Shown here: positions 1-7,484 of the stretch, piece after piece
Numbering within the stretch: the stretch's first letter is position 1
Layout: each line of letters begins with the position of its first letter
Assembly (NCBI GenBank): GCA_045539425.1
Contig: JAZQFH010000025.1
Span: 1 to 21,409, forward strand
DNA from: RUG14871 sp045539425
GTDB lineage: Bacteria; Bacillota_I; Bacilli_A; Erysipelotrichales; Erysipelotrichaceae
Reading direction: 5' to 3'
DNA: 21,409 nucleotides
Program-made: the position numbers and the translations under genes
Notes under the pieces: generated by a model
Seen by the model: the letters and a program-made list of their open reading frames with translations, nothing else
Told to the model about the DNA's origin: nothing
The model's database searches: none

Positions 1-134
1 GTAGGGCCACGATTTCGCTATCCCTTCTTCTCTCCGCCACCTCACGGTGGTCAGGCTTGGGAGTTGCTATCGGGTTCGTCGGCGACTACGCCCCTTGGGA
101 CTTTCACCCCAGATGTATGACATGCCCGTCATAC
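1..134 (-). mobile_element. Group II (probably IIC) intron, 5' end of domain I, truncated by window edge
   Basis: Read on the minus strand, the segment starts GTATGACGGGCATGTCATAC, which can fold as a 7-bp hairpin around GGGCAT. It continues with GGGGTGAAAGTCCC and a string of short self-complementary stems, such as CCACCGTGAGGTGG. This order matches the 5' part of domain I of bacterial group IIC introns such as that of Oceanobacillus iheyensis, which begins GUGUGCCCGGCAUGGG and soon has GGGUGAGAGUCCC (recalled from memory). The start GTATG is close to the consensus GUGYG 5' end. No long ORF covers the segment, as expected for structured RNA. The intron lies just past the terminator hairpin of the neighbouring minus-strand gene, the known target preference of class C introns. 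The reverse transcriptase ORF and 3' end would lie left of the window, so completeness is unknown. A different structured RNA is possible but less likely. Confidence 0.68.
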
Positions 135-138
135 CATG

Positions 139-165
139 AAAAAAGGGCTGTGATCAGCCCTTTTT
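139..165 (-). terminator. Intrinsic terminator of the thioredoxin-like lipoprotein gene
   Basis: Stem GGGCTG/CAGCCC (145-150 and 155-160), extended by A/T pairs to about 11 bp, with a four-base loop. On the minus strand it is followed by six T. The stem overlaps the gene's TAA stop codon. The T-tract runs straight into the presumed group II intron start through CATG. Confidence 0.85.
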
Positions 166-694
166 ACTCTTCATACATGAGGCGGAAGCCTTCCGCGAAG
201 TAACCTTCCAGCTCTTTTATTTCCGCATCCGTCATGGGCGCTTCATACGGGTCGTGCGTATCGACCGTGCCGCAGTGCTCATAGACAATCTTACCGTCTT
301 TCACAAAGACGAATTCCGGAACAAACAGTGTGTATTCCTGCCATTCATCGTCCCACCGCAGGACTTCATCAATGATCTTGAAGAGGATGTCCTTATCGGC
401 GGAATAGTACTCTGCCTCGTTTTTATAAGCTTCCGTGAAGTTCAGTTCATATGCCTGATAGCCGTGGCTGATGACAAAGTCACGGAAGACAGGCTCGGCT
501 TCCCGGCAGTACGGGCAGGCAGTCTGATGCAGAAAGACAGCGAACGTCTCGTTATTGTTGAACTTTTCTATCGTGTCTCTCAGTTTTATGGAGTCATAGC
601 TTCCTTCCTTGACTTCCTCTTTCGGCTCTTTGGCACAGCCGCCAATCATCAGAAGTAAAAGCAATAGAAGCAGGATCTTTTTCAGGTGTTTCAT
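164..694 (-). CDS. Thioredoxin-like lipoprotein (CPYC motif)
   Basis: A 176-residue predicted lipoprotein. Residues 1-20 are a signal peptide with two or three Lys, a run of eight Leu and a lipobox ending I-G-G-C20, so the mature protein would be lipid-anchored outside the membrane. A thioredoxin-like domain follows. The redox motif C60-P-Y-C63 is preceded by F-L-H-Q-T-A, and a V-P126-E-F segment sits where the cis-Pro loop is expected, before the strand FVFVKDGKIV. The likely role is an extracytoplasmic thiol-disulfide oxidoreductase or its relative; the substrate cannot be told. The ATG at 694 is preferred because the signal peptide then has normal length. An in-frame TTG at 712 would add six residues. 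The gene stands alone, divergent from the degV-like gene and closed by its own terminator. Confidence 0.8.
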   Translation of the reverse strand: MKHLKKILLLLLLLLMIGGCAKEPKEEVKEGSYDSIKLRDTIEKFNNNETFAVFLHQTACPYCREAEPVFRDFVISHGYQAYELNFTEAYKNEAEYYSADKDILFKIIDEVLRWDDEWQEYTLFVPEFVFVKDGKIVYEHCGTVDTHDPYEAPMTDAEIKELEGYFAEGFRLMYEE

Positions 695-700
695 GCCCCT

Positions 701-729
701 ATTACACCCCAATTCAACAAAATTGTCAA
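701..729 (-). promoter_or_regulatory. Promoter of the lipoprotein gene
   Basis: On the minus strand TTGACA (724-729) is followed after 17 bases by TGTAAT (701-706), a near-consensus vegetative promoter. Transcription would start at about 694-695, essentially at the preferred ATG, which implies a leaderless or nearly leaderless mRNA. Confidence 0.6.
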
Positions 730-735
730 ATGGGA

Positions 736-741
736 TATAAT
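736..741 (+). promoter_or_regulatory. -10 box (TATAAT) of the DegV-family gene
   Basis: A perfect TATAAT lies 29 bases upstream of the ATG at 765. The best -35 at 17-base spacing is the weak TTCAAC. It overlaps the divergent promoter region of the lipoprotein gene. Confidence 0.5.
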
Positions 742-764
742 ATTACATAAGGAGGGTGAGAGAG

Positions 765-1625
765 ATGAAGATTGCAGTTGTTACGGACAGCGGGTCCAAT
801 TACCGTGAAGAAGGATATGACGTCGAAGGTATCTTCTGTGTACCTCTGACCATTTCCGATGAAAACAGAACCTATCTGATGGGCGAAGAACTGAGCGTCG
901 AGGAAACCTATAAAATGGTGCAGGCAGGAAAGATGCTGAAAACATCCCAGCCGCCGTATGGAAGAATCGTGGAGCTTTTCGAACAGTTAAAGGCGGACGG
1001 ATACGATATGATTTTTGCCGTTCCGATCTGCAGCGGACTTTCCGGCTGCATCAGTGCCATGGTCACGGCAGCGAAGCAGGTGGACATACCGCTGGAATAC
1101 ATTGACTGCTACACGACAGCTTACGTGGAACTCTATCTGGCGTTAACGGCCCGGAAGATGCTGGATAACGGCATGGACGTGAAGGAAGTGCGCGATATTC
1201 TGCAGAAAGCGGCGCTGGATGCCGTCACGTTTGTACTGCCGGTGGATATGAACCATCTGGTACGCGGCGGAAGGATTACCAAGGCGGCAGGTTTTCTGGC
1301 CGGCCTTTTGAAGATCTCCCCGGTCTTAATCGTGAACAAGGAGAGCGGCGGAAGGAACGATACGTACGCCAAACCGAGAACATTAAAGAAAGCGGAGGAT
1401 GTCGTCATCGACTATTTCCGTGATCACGGCGTCGGCAAGGGATACGGAATCTGCATGGCCCATGTCTTCAATGAAGAGGAAGGCAGAAACTTCTACAACA
1501 AGATGCATGAAGCGTTCCCGGAGGCAGAAATCTATCTGACACCGCTTGTCAGTGCGGTCGGCGTGCACACGGGGATCGGATGTGTGGCCTGCCAGTATAT
1601 CAAGAAGCTGGAATATAATTTGTAG
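765..1625 (+). CDS. DegV family protein (fatty-acid binding)
   Basis: A 286-residue cytosolic protein of the DegV family, whose members bind a fatty acid in a cleft between two domains; some (FakB) present fatty acids to the kinase FakA. Visible family marks are the N-terminal strand with T7-D8-S9 (KIAVVTDSGSN), the VPLTI segment at about 27-31, the T60-S61-Q-P-P motif that contacts the lipid carboxylate, and the late segment with R-G-G-R-I (VRGGRITKAAGFLAG). Length is normal for the family. The ATG at 765 is chosen because AGGAGGG (750-756) lies nine bases upstream; the GTG at 756 overlaps that site. No fakA-like gene is in view, so a specific FakB role is not assigned. No terminator is evident before the next gene, so some read-through is possible. 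Confidence 0.92.
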   Translation: MKIAVVTDSGSNYREEGYDVEGIFCVPLTISDENRTYLMGEELSVEETYKMVQAGKMLKTSQPPYGRIVELFEQLKADGYDMIFAVPICSGLSGCISAMVTAAKQVDIPLEYIDCYTTAYVELYLALTARKMLDNGMDVKEVRDILQKAALDAVTFVLPVDMNHLVRGGRITKAAGFLAGLLKISPVLIVNKESGGRNDTYAKPRTLKKAEDVVIDYFRDHGVGKGYGICMAHVFNEEEGRNFYNKMHEAFPEAEIYLTPLVSAVGVHTGIGCVACQYIKKLEYNL

Positions 1626-1665
1626 ATTCTATAGCGGGCGTTTCAGAAAGTCTGCGTGTGAAATA

Positions 1666-1674
1666 TGGTATAAT
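1666..1674 (+). promoter_or_regulatory. Extended -10 promoter of the DtxR-family gene
   Basis: TGGTATAAT matches the extended -10 form TGnTATAAT. No good -35 is visible at 17 bases. The start codon lies 24 bases downstream. Confidence 0.5.
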
Positions 1675-1697
1675 GATCACAGGTGAGGTTGAGTACA

Positions 1698-2075
1698 ATG
1701 AGTGAATTACAGGAATCCGGACAGATGTATCTGGAAACCATTCTGGTGTTATCCGGAAAGATGGAACATGTCCGTTCAATTGATGTCTGCAAATATATGG
1801 GCTTCTCCAAGCCGAGTGTATCAAGAGCGATGAGCCTTCTGAAACGGGATGCTTATATTGATATTGATGAAGCCGGTTATATCACATTGACCCAGAAGGG
1901 GCGCGATGTGGCGGATTCGATCTATGAGAGACATATTCTCTTTACGAAAGTGCTGGAAATGATCGGCGTACCGGAAGAGATTGCCGAGCAGGATGCCTGC
2001 AAGATCGAGCACTATGTCAGTGAGGAAACCGTAGAGGCCGTCAAGCGGGCAATCGAGAAAAATCAGAATGAATAG
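1698..2075 (+). CDS. DtxR/MntR-family metal-dependent transcriptional regulator (short form)
   Basis: A 125-residue DNA-binding repressor of the DtxR family. Residues 5-65 form the winged helix-turn-helix, with the recognition region G-F-S-K-P-S-V-S-R-A (35-44) and a wing ending Y-I-T-L-T. Residues 66-125 are the metal-binding and dimerisation domain. Length matches MntR (about 140 residues), with no C-terminal SH3-like domain. The metal ligands resemble iron-type DtxR more: M10, C101, E104 and H105 line up with DtxR Met10, Cys102, Glu105 and His106, while MntR has Asp/Glu at the equivalent positions. H79 is also present. Start ATG 1698 is supported by AGGTGAGG (1681-1688); the upstream GTG at 1683 lies in that site. 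The target genes are not visible here. A hairpin terminator follows at once. Confidence 0.88.
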   Translation: MSELQESGQMYLETILVLSGKMEHVRSIDVCKYMGFSKPSVSRAMSLLKRDAYIDIDEAGYITLTQKGRDVADSIYERHILFTKVLEMIGVPEEIAEQDACKIEHYVSEETVEAVKRAIEKNQNE

Positions 2076-2098
2076 AGCCATCAGCAGATGGCTTTTTT
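2076..2098 (+). terminator. Intrinsic terminator after the DtxR-family gene
   Basis: AGCCATC, loop AGCA, GATGGCT, followed by a run of T. It begins directly after the stop codon and separates this gene from the htpG promoter. Confidence 0.85.
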
Positions 2099-2103
2099 GA
2101 TGC

Positions 2104-2132
2104 TTGAAATAGGCAGGGAATGGGTATACAAT
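2104..2132 (+). promoter_or_regulatory. Sigma-70-type promoter of htpG
   Basis: TTGAAA (2104-2109), a 17-base spacer, then TACAAT (2127-2132). The predicted start near 2139 falls inside the CIRCE operator, which fits repression by HrcA. Confidence 0.7.
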
Positions 2133-2136
2133 AGAT

Positions 2137-2163
2137 TTAGCACTTGAGATATAAGAGTGCTAA
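2137..2163 (+). promoter_or_regulatory. CIRCE operator (HrcA binding site)
   Basis: TTAGCACTT, nine bases, GAGTGCTAA. This is the CIRCE inverted repeat (consensus TTAGCACTC-N9-GAGTGCTAA) with one mismatch in the left arm and the exact 9-base spacer. It overlaps the transcription start region and ends one base before the AAGGAGG ribosome binding site, so it should also form a hairpin in the 5' leader. Confidence 0.93.
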
Positions 2164-2175
2164 AAGGAGGATGTT

Positions 2176-4062
2176 ATGAAGAAGCAGTTTAAAGCAGAAT
2201 CCAAACGCTTACTGGATCTAATGATCAACTCGATCTATACCCATAAAGAAATATTCTTAAGAGAACTGGTGTCCAATGCGAGTGACGCCATCGATAAACT
2301 CCATTTTATTTCCCTGACAGACCCGAGTGTGAAGGTCAGCAGTGATACCTTCCAGATCCGCATTGATACGGACAAGGATGCACGCACCATCACCATCTCC
2401 GATAACGGTGTCGGTATGACGCAGGAAGAACTGCAGAACAATCTGGGTGTCATTGCCCACAGCGGTTCCTTTGAATTCAAGCAGAATAACGAAAATGAAA
2501 ACATCAACGACATCATCGGTCAGTTCGGTGTCGGTTTCTACAGCGCCTTCATGGTCGCAAAGAAGGTCACGGTTCTGACAAAGGCCTATAACTCCGAGCA
2601 GGCTTACAAATGGGAAAGCACCGGAGAAGAAAGCTATACGATCAATGAATGCGACAAAGAGGATGTCGGAACAACGATCATCCTGGAACTGAAGGACGAT
2701 ACGGAAGAAGAGAAATACTCCGACTTTCTGGAAGAGTACAAGATCCGCTCCTTGATCTCCAAATATTCCGATTATATCCGCTACCCGATCCGCATGGAAG
2801 TCACAAAGTCGCGCAAGAAGGAAGACAGCGACGAATATGAAGACTACACAGAAGTGGAAACGCTGAACTCGATGATCCCGCTCTGGAAGCGGAATAAAAA
2901 CGAGATCAAAGAAGAGGAATACAACGAATTCTACAAAGCCAAATTCAATGACTATGAAGATCCGCTGGATGTGATCCACTTCAACGTGGAAGGAAATGTC
3001 TCTTTTGATGCACTGTTATACATCCCGTCCCGTACGCCGTATGACTTCTATACCAAGGAATATGAAAAGGGACTGCAGCTGTATTCCAAAAACGTCTTCA
3101 TCATGGATAAGTGTTCAGAGCTCTTACCGGAGCACTTCCGCTTTGTGAAGGGGCTGGTCGACTCCCAGGATTTCTCTTTGAATATCTCAAGAGAAGTTCT
3201 GCAGCATGACCGCCAGATGAAAGTGGTCGCAAGCCGTATTGAGAAGAAGATCAAGGACGAGCTTGCCAGGATGATGAAGGATGACCGTGAAAAATACGAG
3301 AAGTTCTGGAAGGCCTTCGGCTTACAGCTGAAATACGGAATCTACAACGATTTCGGTATCCATAAGGACCTGCTTCAGGATCTGCTCTTATTCACTTCCA
3401 GCAAGGAAAAGAAACTGGTCAGCCTGAAGGAATACGTGGAGCGCATGCCGGAAGGTCAGAAGGAGATCTATTACGTCAGCGGAGAGAGCATCGATAAGAT
3501 CGATCAGCTGCCGCAGACGGAAAAGGTCAAGGACAAGGGTTATGAGATCCTCTATCTGACGGATGAAGTGGATGAATTTGCACTGCAGGTCATGCGTGAC
3601 TATCAGGAAAAACCGTTCAAATCCATCTCCCAGGGTGATCTGGATCTGGACAGTGAAGAAGAGAAGAAAGAGCGTGAGAAAGCGCAGGAAGAGAACAGGG
3701 ATCTGCTTGGCTCCTTAAAGGAAGCGTTAAGCGGCAAGGTCTCCGATGTCCGTATCTCTTCCCGTTTAAAGAGCCATCCGGTCTGCCTGGTGGCGGAAGA
3801 GGGTGTTTCCCTGGAGATGGAAAAGGTCTTCGATCAGATGCCGGACTCCCCAAACGTCAAGGCCAGGAAAGTACTGGAAATCAACGGCGAACATCCGATC
3901 TTCAAGGCACTGCAGAATGTCTATCAGAACCGCAGGGAAAGCCTGGCGGATTACGGCAGTCTGCTCTATGATCAGGCTCTTCTGATTGAAGGTTTCCCGA
4001 TTGAAGATCCATTATCTTTCTCCAATAAGCTCTGCGAGCTGATGATTGAAGCAAATAAATAA
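2176..4062 (+). CDS. htpG: Molecular chaperone HtpG (bacterial Hsp90)
   Basis: A 628-residue Hsp90-family chaperone, full length for HtpG, that remodels client proteins in an ATP-driven cycle in the cytosol. The N-terminal GHKL ATPase domain shows E30 and N34 in F-L-R-E-L-V-S-N-A-S-D, then D76-N-G-V-G-M and G115-Q-F-G-V-G-F, the nucleotide-binding and lid motifs. The middle domain includes the segment ending N-I-S-R-E-V-L-Q (about residues 330-345), which carries the ATP-contacting Arg. The C-terminal dimerisation domain ends near 628 with no eukaryotic MEEVD tail. ATG 2176 has AAGGAGG six bases upstream. It is a single-gene unit with its own promoter, a CIRCE operator and a following terminator, so heat-shock control through HrcA is expected. 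Confidence 0.98.
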   Translation: MKKQFKAESKRLLDLMINSIYTHKEIFLRELVSNASDAIDKLHFISLTDPSVKVSSDTFQIRIDTDKDARTITISDNGVGMTQEELQNNLGVIAHSGSFEFKQNNENENINDIIGQFGVGFYSAFMVAKKVTVLTKAYNSEQAYKWESTGEESYTINECDKEDVGTTIILELKDDTEEEKYSDFLEEYKIRSLISKYSDYIRYPIRMEVTKSRKKEDSDEYEDYTEVETLNSMIPLWKRNKNEIKEEEYNEFYKAKFNDYEDPLDVIHFNVEGNVSFDALLYIPSRTPYDFYTKEYEKGLQLYSKNVFIMDKCSELLPEHFRFVKGLVDSQDFSLNISREVLQHDRQMKVVASRIEKKIKDELARMMKDDREKYEKFWKAFGLQLKYGIYNDFGIHKDLLQDLLLFTSSKEKKLVSLKEYVERMPEGQKEIYYVSGESIDKIDQLPQTEKVKDKGYEILYLTDEVDEFALQVMRDYQEKPFKSISQGDLDLDSEEEKKEREKAQEENRDLLGSLKEALSGKVSDVRISSRLKSHPVCLVAEEGVSLEMEKVFDQMPDSPNVKARKVLEINGEHPIFKALQNVYQNRRESLADYGSLLYDQALLIEGFPIEDPLSFSNKLCELMIEANK

Positions 4063-4070
4063 ACATATCC

Positions 4071-4099
4071 GGCTGTAATGAAAATTACAGCCTTTTTTT
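4071..4099 (+). terminator. Intrinsic terminator of htpG
   Basis: Perfect 9-bp stem GGCTGTAAT / ATTACAGCC with a GAAA loop, followed by seven T. Confidence 0.93.
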
Positions 4100-4115
4100 C
4101 ATGAGAGAATTTGCG

Positions 4116-4144
4116 TTGTTTCATAAACAAAAAAAGGGTAAGAT
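4116..4144 (+). promoter_or_regulatory. Probable promoter of pepF
   Basis: TTGTTT (4116-4121), 17 bases, TAAGAT (4139-4144), four of six matches in each box. It lies between the htpG terminator and the pepF start, where a promoter is required. Confidence 0.4.
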
Positions 4145-4167
4145 ATAAGGGATGTGAGGTAACTATT

Positions 4168-5967
4168 ATGGCAGAAATCAAAGAAAGAAAAGAAATTGCC
4201 GATCAGTTTCACTGGGATCTGACGGTTTTGTTTCAAGATGATGAGGCGTGGGAAAAAGCCTTTGCGGCAGTGGATGAAAAAATCGCAAAAGCATCCTCCT
4301 ATTCCGGCACGCTAAACAGTGTGGAAGGAATTCTGGCATTCCTCGAATATGAGAACGAAATGGGCAGAGAATTAAGCAACCTCTATGAATATGCGTCCCT
4401 GCGCCACTCCGAGGACACCAGAGACTCCAAGAGCACGGCAATGTATCAGAGAGCGTATGGCAAATATGCGCAGTTTGAAGCATCCATGGCGTATGCGGAA
4501 CCGGAACTGCTCGCACTTCCGGAAGACAAACTGCAGGAAATCGTAAAGGATGAGCGCTTAAGCTCCTACCGCTTCTTACTTGACAATATCGTCCGTCAGA
4601 AGGCGCATACTCTCTCCGCAAAAGAGGAAATACTCCTGGGTTCCCTTTCCGAAGTGATGGATGCCAGCGGACAGACCGCTTCCACGCTGATGGATGCGGA
4701 TCTCGTCTTTGAAGATATTCAGGATAAGGAAGGAAACGTTCTGCCGCTCTCCGCCGCAAACTACATTCCGTATCAGATGTCTCTGGACAGAGTATTGCGT
4801 AAAAATGCCTTCAAGGCCTTTTATAAGACATATCAGCAGCACATTCATACCTTTGCGTCCACTTACAGCGGAAACGTGAAAGCAGCCACACAGATGGCAA
4901 AAATCCGCGGATACGAGAGTTCCCGTCAGATGTCGCTGGACCGTAACAACATCGATCTGGCCGTCTATGACAATCTGATCGAGACGGTGCATAAGCACAT
5001 GGATCTGATGTACCGCTATCTGCGCTTACGGAAGAAACTGCTCAAGATCGATGATCTGCACTACTACGATGTCTACGCTCCGCTTTCCTCTGGCAGTCAT
5101 AAGGAGTACAGCTATGAAGAAGCCAAGGCGATGGTGCTGGAAGCCGTCAAGCCGTTAGGTGAGGCATATGTCAAACGCGTACAGCAGGCATATGACGAGA
5201 GATGGATCGACGTTTATCCGAATAAGGGAAAAAGCGGCGGTGCCTACTCTGCCGGAACCTACGATTCCAATCCGTATATCATGATGAACTTCAACGGTTC
5301 CCTGGATTCCGTTTCGACTCTGGCACATGAGATGGGACACTCTCAGCATACGTGGCTGACCAATCACACCCAGCCATACCATTACAGCAACTATTCCCTC
5401 TTTGTGGCGGAAGTTGCCAGCACGGTCAATGAGAACCTCTTAATTGACCAGCTGATTGAAAAGTGCGACGATCCGGAAGAGAAACTGGCGCTTCTGAATG
5501 AATATCTGGAAGGCTTCAAGGGCACGGTTTACCGTCAGACAATGTTTGCGGAATTTGAAAAGCTGGCGCATGAATTGCAGGAGAAGGACGAATCCCTGAC
5601 TTCCGATGCGCTTTGTGATCTCTATGAAGGCCTGATCAGACTCTACTTCGGTGAGGATCTGGTGATGGATGATGAAGTGAAATACGAATGGGCACGCATC
5701 CCGCACTTCTACTCTCCGTTCTATGTCTATGTCTACGCAACGGGCTATACTTCCGCGGTTGCCTTAAAGGAAGGCATCCTGAAAGAAGGGGAAGCGGCGG
5801 TCAAACGCTATCTGGAATTCCTCTCCATGGGATCTTCACAGACACCGCTCGAGGAGCTGCGTCATGCCGGCGTGGATCTCCGTACACCGGAGCCGATCGA
5901 GAGAGCCTTAAAGAAATTCGAAAGCATTCTGTGCGAGGCGGAAGCCATCGCCGAAAAGCTCGGCTAA
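4168..5967 (+). CDS. pepF: Oligoendopeptidase F (M3 family metallopeptidase)
   Basis: A 599-residue zinc metallopeptidase of family M3B that cleaves short peptides in the cytosol, typically during peptide utilisation and turnover. The zinc site is clear: H387-E-M-G-H391 in the segment TLAHEMGHSQHTWL, and E415 in FVAEVAST, the expected third ligand about 25 residues on. The N-terminal region is helical, and the C-terminal half carries the family segment Y-V-Y-A-T-G-Y. Length is normal for PepF. ATG 4168 is chosen because GAGGT lies at 4156-4160 and the encoded start (MAEIKERKEI) fits the family; an in-frame TTG at 4111 would fall in the promoter. It is a single-gene unit ending at a bidirectional terminator shared with the convergent MATE gene. 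Confidence 0.96.
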   Translation: MAEIKERKEIADQFHWDLTVLFQDDEAWEKAFAAVDEKIAKASSYSGTLNSVEGILAFLEYENEMGRELSNLYEYASLRHSEDTRDSKSTAMYQRAYGKYAQFEASMAYAEPELLALPEDKLQEIVKDERLSSYRFLLDNIVRQKAHTLSAKEEILLGSLSEVMDASGQTASTLMDADLVFEDIQDKEGNVLPLSAANYIPYQMSLDRVLRKNAFKAFYKTYQQHIHTFASTYSGNVKAATQMAKIRGYESSRQMSLDRNNIDLAVYDNLIETVHKHMDLMYRYLRLRKKLLKIDDLHYYDVYAPLSSGSHKEYSYEEAKAMVLEAVKPLGEAYVKRVQQAYDERWIDVYPNKGKSGGAYSAGTYDSNPYIMMNFNGSLDSVSTLAHEMGHSQHTWLTNHTQPYHYSNYSLFVAEVASTVNENLLIDQLIEKCDDPEEKLALLNEYLEGFKGTVYRQTMFAEFEKLAHELQEKDESLTSDALCDLYEGLIRLYFGEDLVMDDEVKYEWARIPHFYSPFYVYVYATGYTSAVALKEGILKEGEAAVKRYLEFLSMGSSQTPLEELRHAGVDLRTPEPIERALKKFESILCEAEAIAEKLG

Positions 5968-5970
5968 GAA

Positions 5971-6000
5971 AAAAACAAGTCACCTGCAAGGTGACTTTTC
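5971..6000. terminator. Bidirectional terminator between pepF and the MATE gene
   Basis: Stem AAGTCACCT / AGGTGACTT (5977-5985 and 5989-5997) with a GCA loop. The plus strand gives TTTTCTT after the stem; the minus strand gives GTTTTTTTC. It sits between two convergent stop codons. Confidence 0.88.
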
Positions 6001-7356
6001 TTATGCATTAACGACTGCACTCTTCTTTCGTTTATGATAGACGATTAGGAAGGTGAGGAAGTGAATGAAGGCGGTCAGAATCCATGTGATCGGATAGGAG
6101 GCGTATAACACCTGAATCGTATGATGACTCTGGAAATAGGTGGCAATATAAATCAGGCGGAAGACACATACACCGAGAAGGGAGACAATCATTGGTCCGA
6201 AGGAAGCTCCCATACCGCGCAGGGAACCGACGAAGACGTCCATGATTCCGCAGAGGAAATACGGCTGACAGACGATTGACATCCGGATCAGTCCGGCCTG
6301 AATGACTTCCGGATCGCTGTTGTAGATCCCCAAGAGGAAGTTTCCCGCTTTGTAGGCACCGATTCCGGCAACTAAGCCGGAGAGGATGACAAACAGCTCA
6401 CAGACAAACAGGATCTTCGGAACCCGTTTAATCTGTCCGGCACCGACATTCTGCGAGGTGAATGTCAGGCAGCACTGGTAGAAGGAGTTCATGATATTGT
6501 AGACAAATCCTTCGATCGAACTGGCAGCACCGTTGCCGGCCATGACGATCGTTCCGAAGGAGTTGATCGAAGACTGAATGACGACATTGCTGATGGAGAA
6601 GACCGTACCCTGAATTCCGGCCGGGATACCAACCGTGGCGATCTCCTTCAAGACTTCCGTGTCGATTTTCAGATTGCGGAAGTCCAGATGAATCGCAGAG
6701 TCATCACTGGCCAGAACATAGAGTACGATCAGCGCCGAAACGTAGGACGAGATTGAACTCGCCAGACCGACGCCGGCCACATCCATATGCAGGCTGATGA
6801 CAAAGAAGAGATTCAGAAGGGCATTCAGAACACCGGCAATAATCAAAGCATACAGCGGACGCTTGGTGTCGCCTTTGGCTCTGAGGATGGCACTTCCGAA
6901 GTTATAGACCATCGTTCCCAGCATACCGGTGAAATAGACCCTAAGGTAGAGAGCCGAGAGGTCCAGAACGTCTTCCGGGGATTTCATCATCTGCAACAGC
7001 GGCTTTGCCAATAGCACGCCGACGACCGTCAGGATCAGTCCCGAGACAAAGGAGACGGCAATGGAGGTATGGACTGCCGAGGAGACTTCCTCGTAGTTGT
7101 TCTTTCCCAGTCTGCGGGCAACGCAGACGCTGCTGCCGATGGAAAGGCCGATGAACAGATTGGTGATCAGGTTGACCAAAGACCCGGTGGAACTGACAGC
7201 TGCCATGGAGGCATTGCCGGAGAATTTTCCCACCACGATCATGTCGATGGCATTGAATAACAGCTGCATGATGCCGGAGGCGATCACGGGTAAAGAGAAC
7301 CAGAAGACATTGGCATAAAGGTTTCCGCCTAACATATCGATCTTTCTGCGTTTCAT
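6001..7356 (-). CDS. MATE family efflux transporter
   Basis: A 451-residue integral membrane protein with about 12 hydrophobic segments, the size and pattern of MATE (MatE, NorM/DinF-like) exporters, which expel drugs or metabolites in exchange for Na+ or H+. The N-terminus (MLGGNLYANVFWFSLPVIASGIMQ region) and V-G-K-F-S-G-N after the second segment are typical, and the two halves are pseudo-symmetric with the second beginning near E230. A basic tail (KRKKS) closes the protein. GGGGAGGG (7363-7370) precedes the ATG. It stands alone between two hairpin-bounded neighbours, and nothing nearby identifies the substrate. Confidence 0.94.
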   Translation of the reverse strand: MKRRKIDMLGGNLYANVFWFSLPVIASGIMQLLFNAIDMIVVGKFSGNASMAAVSSTGSLVNLITNLFIGLSIGSSVCVARRLGKNNYEEVSSAVHTSIAVSFVSGLILTVVGVLLAKPLLQMMKSPEDVLDLSALYLRVYFTGMLGTMVYNFGSAILRAKGDTKRPLYALIIAGVLNALLNLFFVISLHMDVAGVGLASSISSYVSALIVLYVLASDDSAIHLDFRNLKIDTEVLKEIATVGIPAGIQGTVFSISNVVIQSSINSFGTIVMAGNGAASSIEGFVYNIMNSFYQCCLTFTSQNVGAGQIKRVPKILFVCELFVILSGLVAGIGAYKAGNFLLGIYNSDPEVIQAGLIRMSIVCQPYFLCGIMDVFVGSLRGMGASFGPMIVSLLGVCVFRLIYIATYFQSHHTIQVLYASYPITWILTAFIHFLTFLIVYHKRKKSAVVNA

Positions 7357-7389
7357 ACTGTACCCTCCCCTCGAATACTCACGAAGGCT

Positions 7390-7398
7390 ATTATAACA
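7390..7398 (-). promoter_or_regulatory. Extended -10 promoter of the MATE gene
   Basis: On the minus strand the sequence reads TGTTATAAT, a perfect TATAAT (7390-7395) with the TGn extension, 33 bases upstream of the start codon. The -35 region is weak. Confidence 0.6.
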
Positions 7399-7484
7399 CT
7401 GCTTTGTTAACTGAAAAGGGATTTTACCTCATTTTCTTCATGTAAGCCCTATCACTTGACAGGTTTTATATAATTAAAGAGAAC

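Noticed and set aside
1..134. rRNA or tRNA fragment
   Set aside because: The stems and motifs do not follow rRNA or tRNA layout, while the order of motifs fits the 5' end of a group II intron.
254..658. 134-residue plus-strand frame opposite the lipoprotein gene
   Set aside because: The minus-strand gene has a signal peptide, lipobox, CPYC motif, promoter and terminator; the plus-strand frame has none of these.
2257..2979. 240-residue minus-strand open frame inside htpG
   Set aside because: It is antisense to an unmistakable htpG, with low-complexity V/F/D-rich translation and no initiation signals.
4111..4167. Longer start for pepF (TTG at 4111)
   Set aside because: The added residues fall on the promoter region and do not resemble PepF; ATG 4168 has a suitable ribosome site.
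7456..7474. TTGACA and TATAAT before the DUF5131 gene as a promoter
   Set aside because: The two boxes are only seven bases apart, too close to act together; either may be used with an unseen partner.
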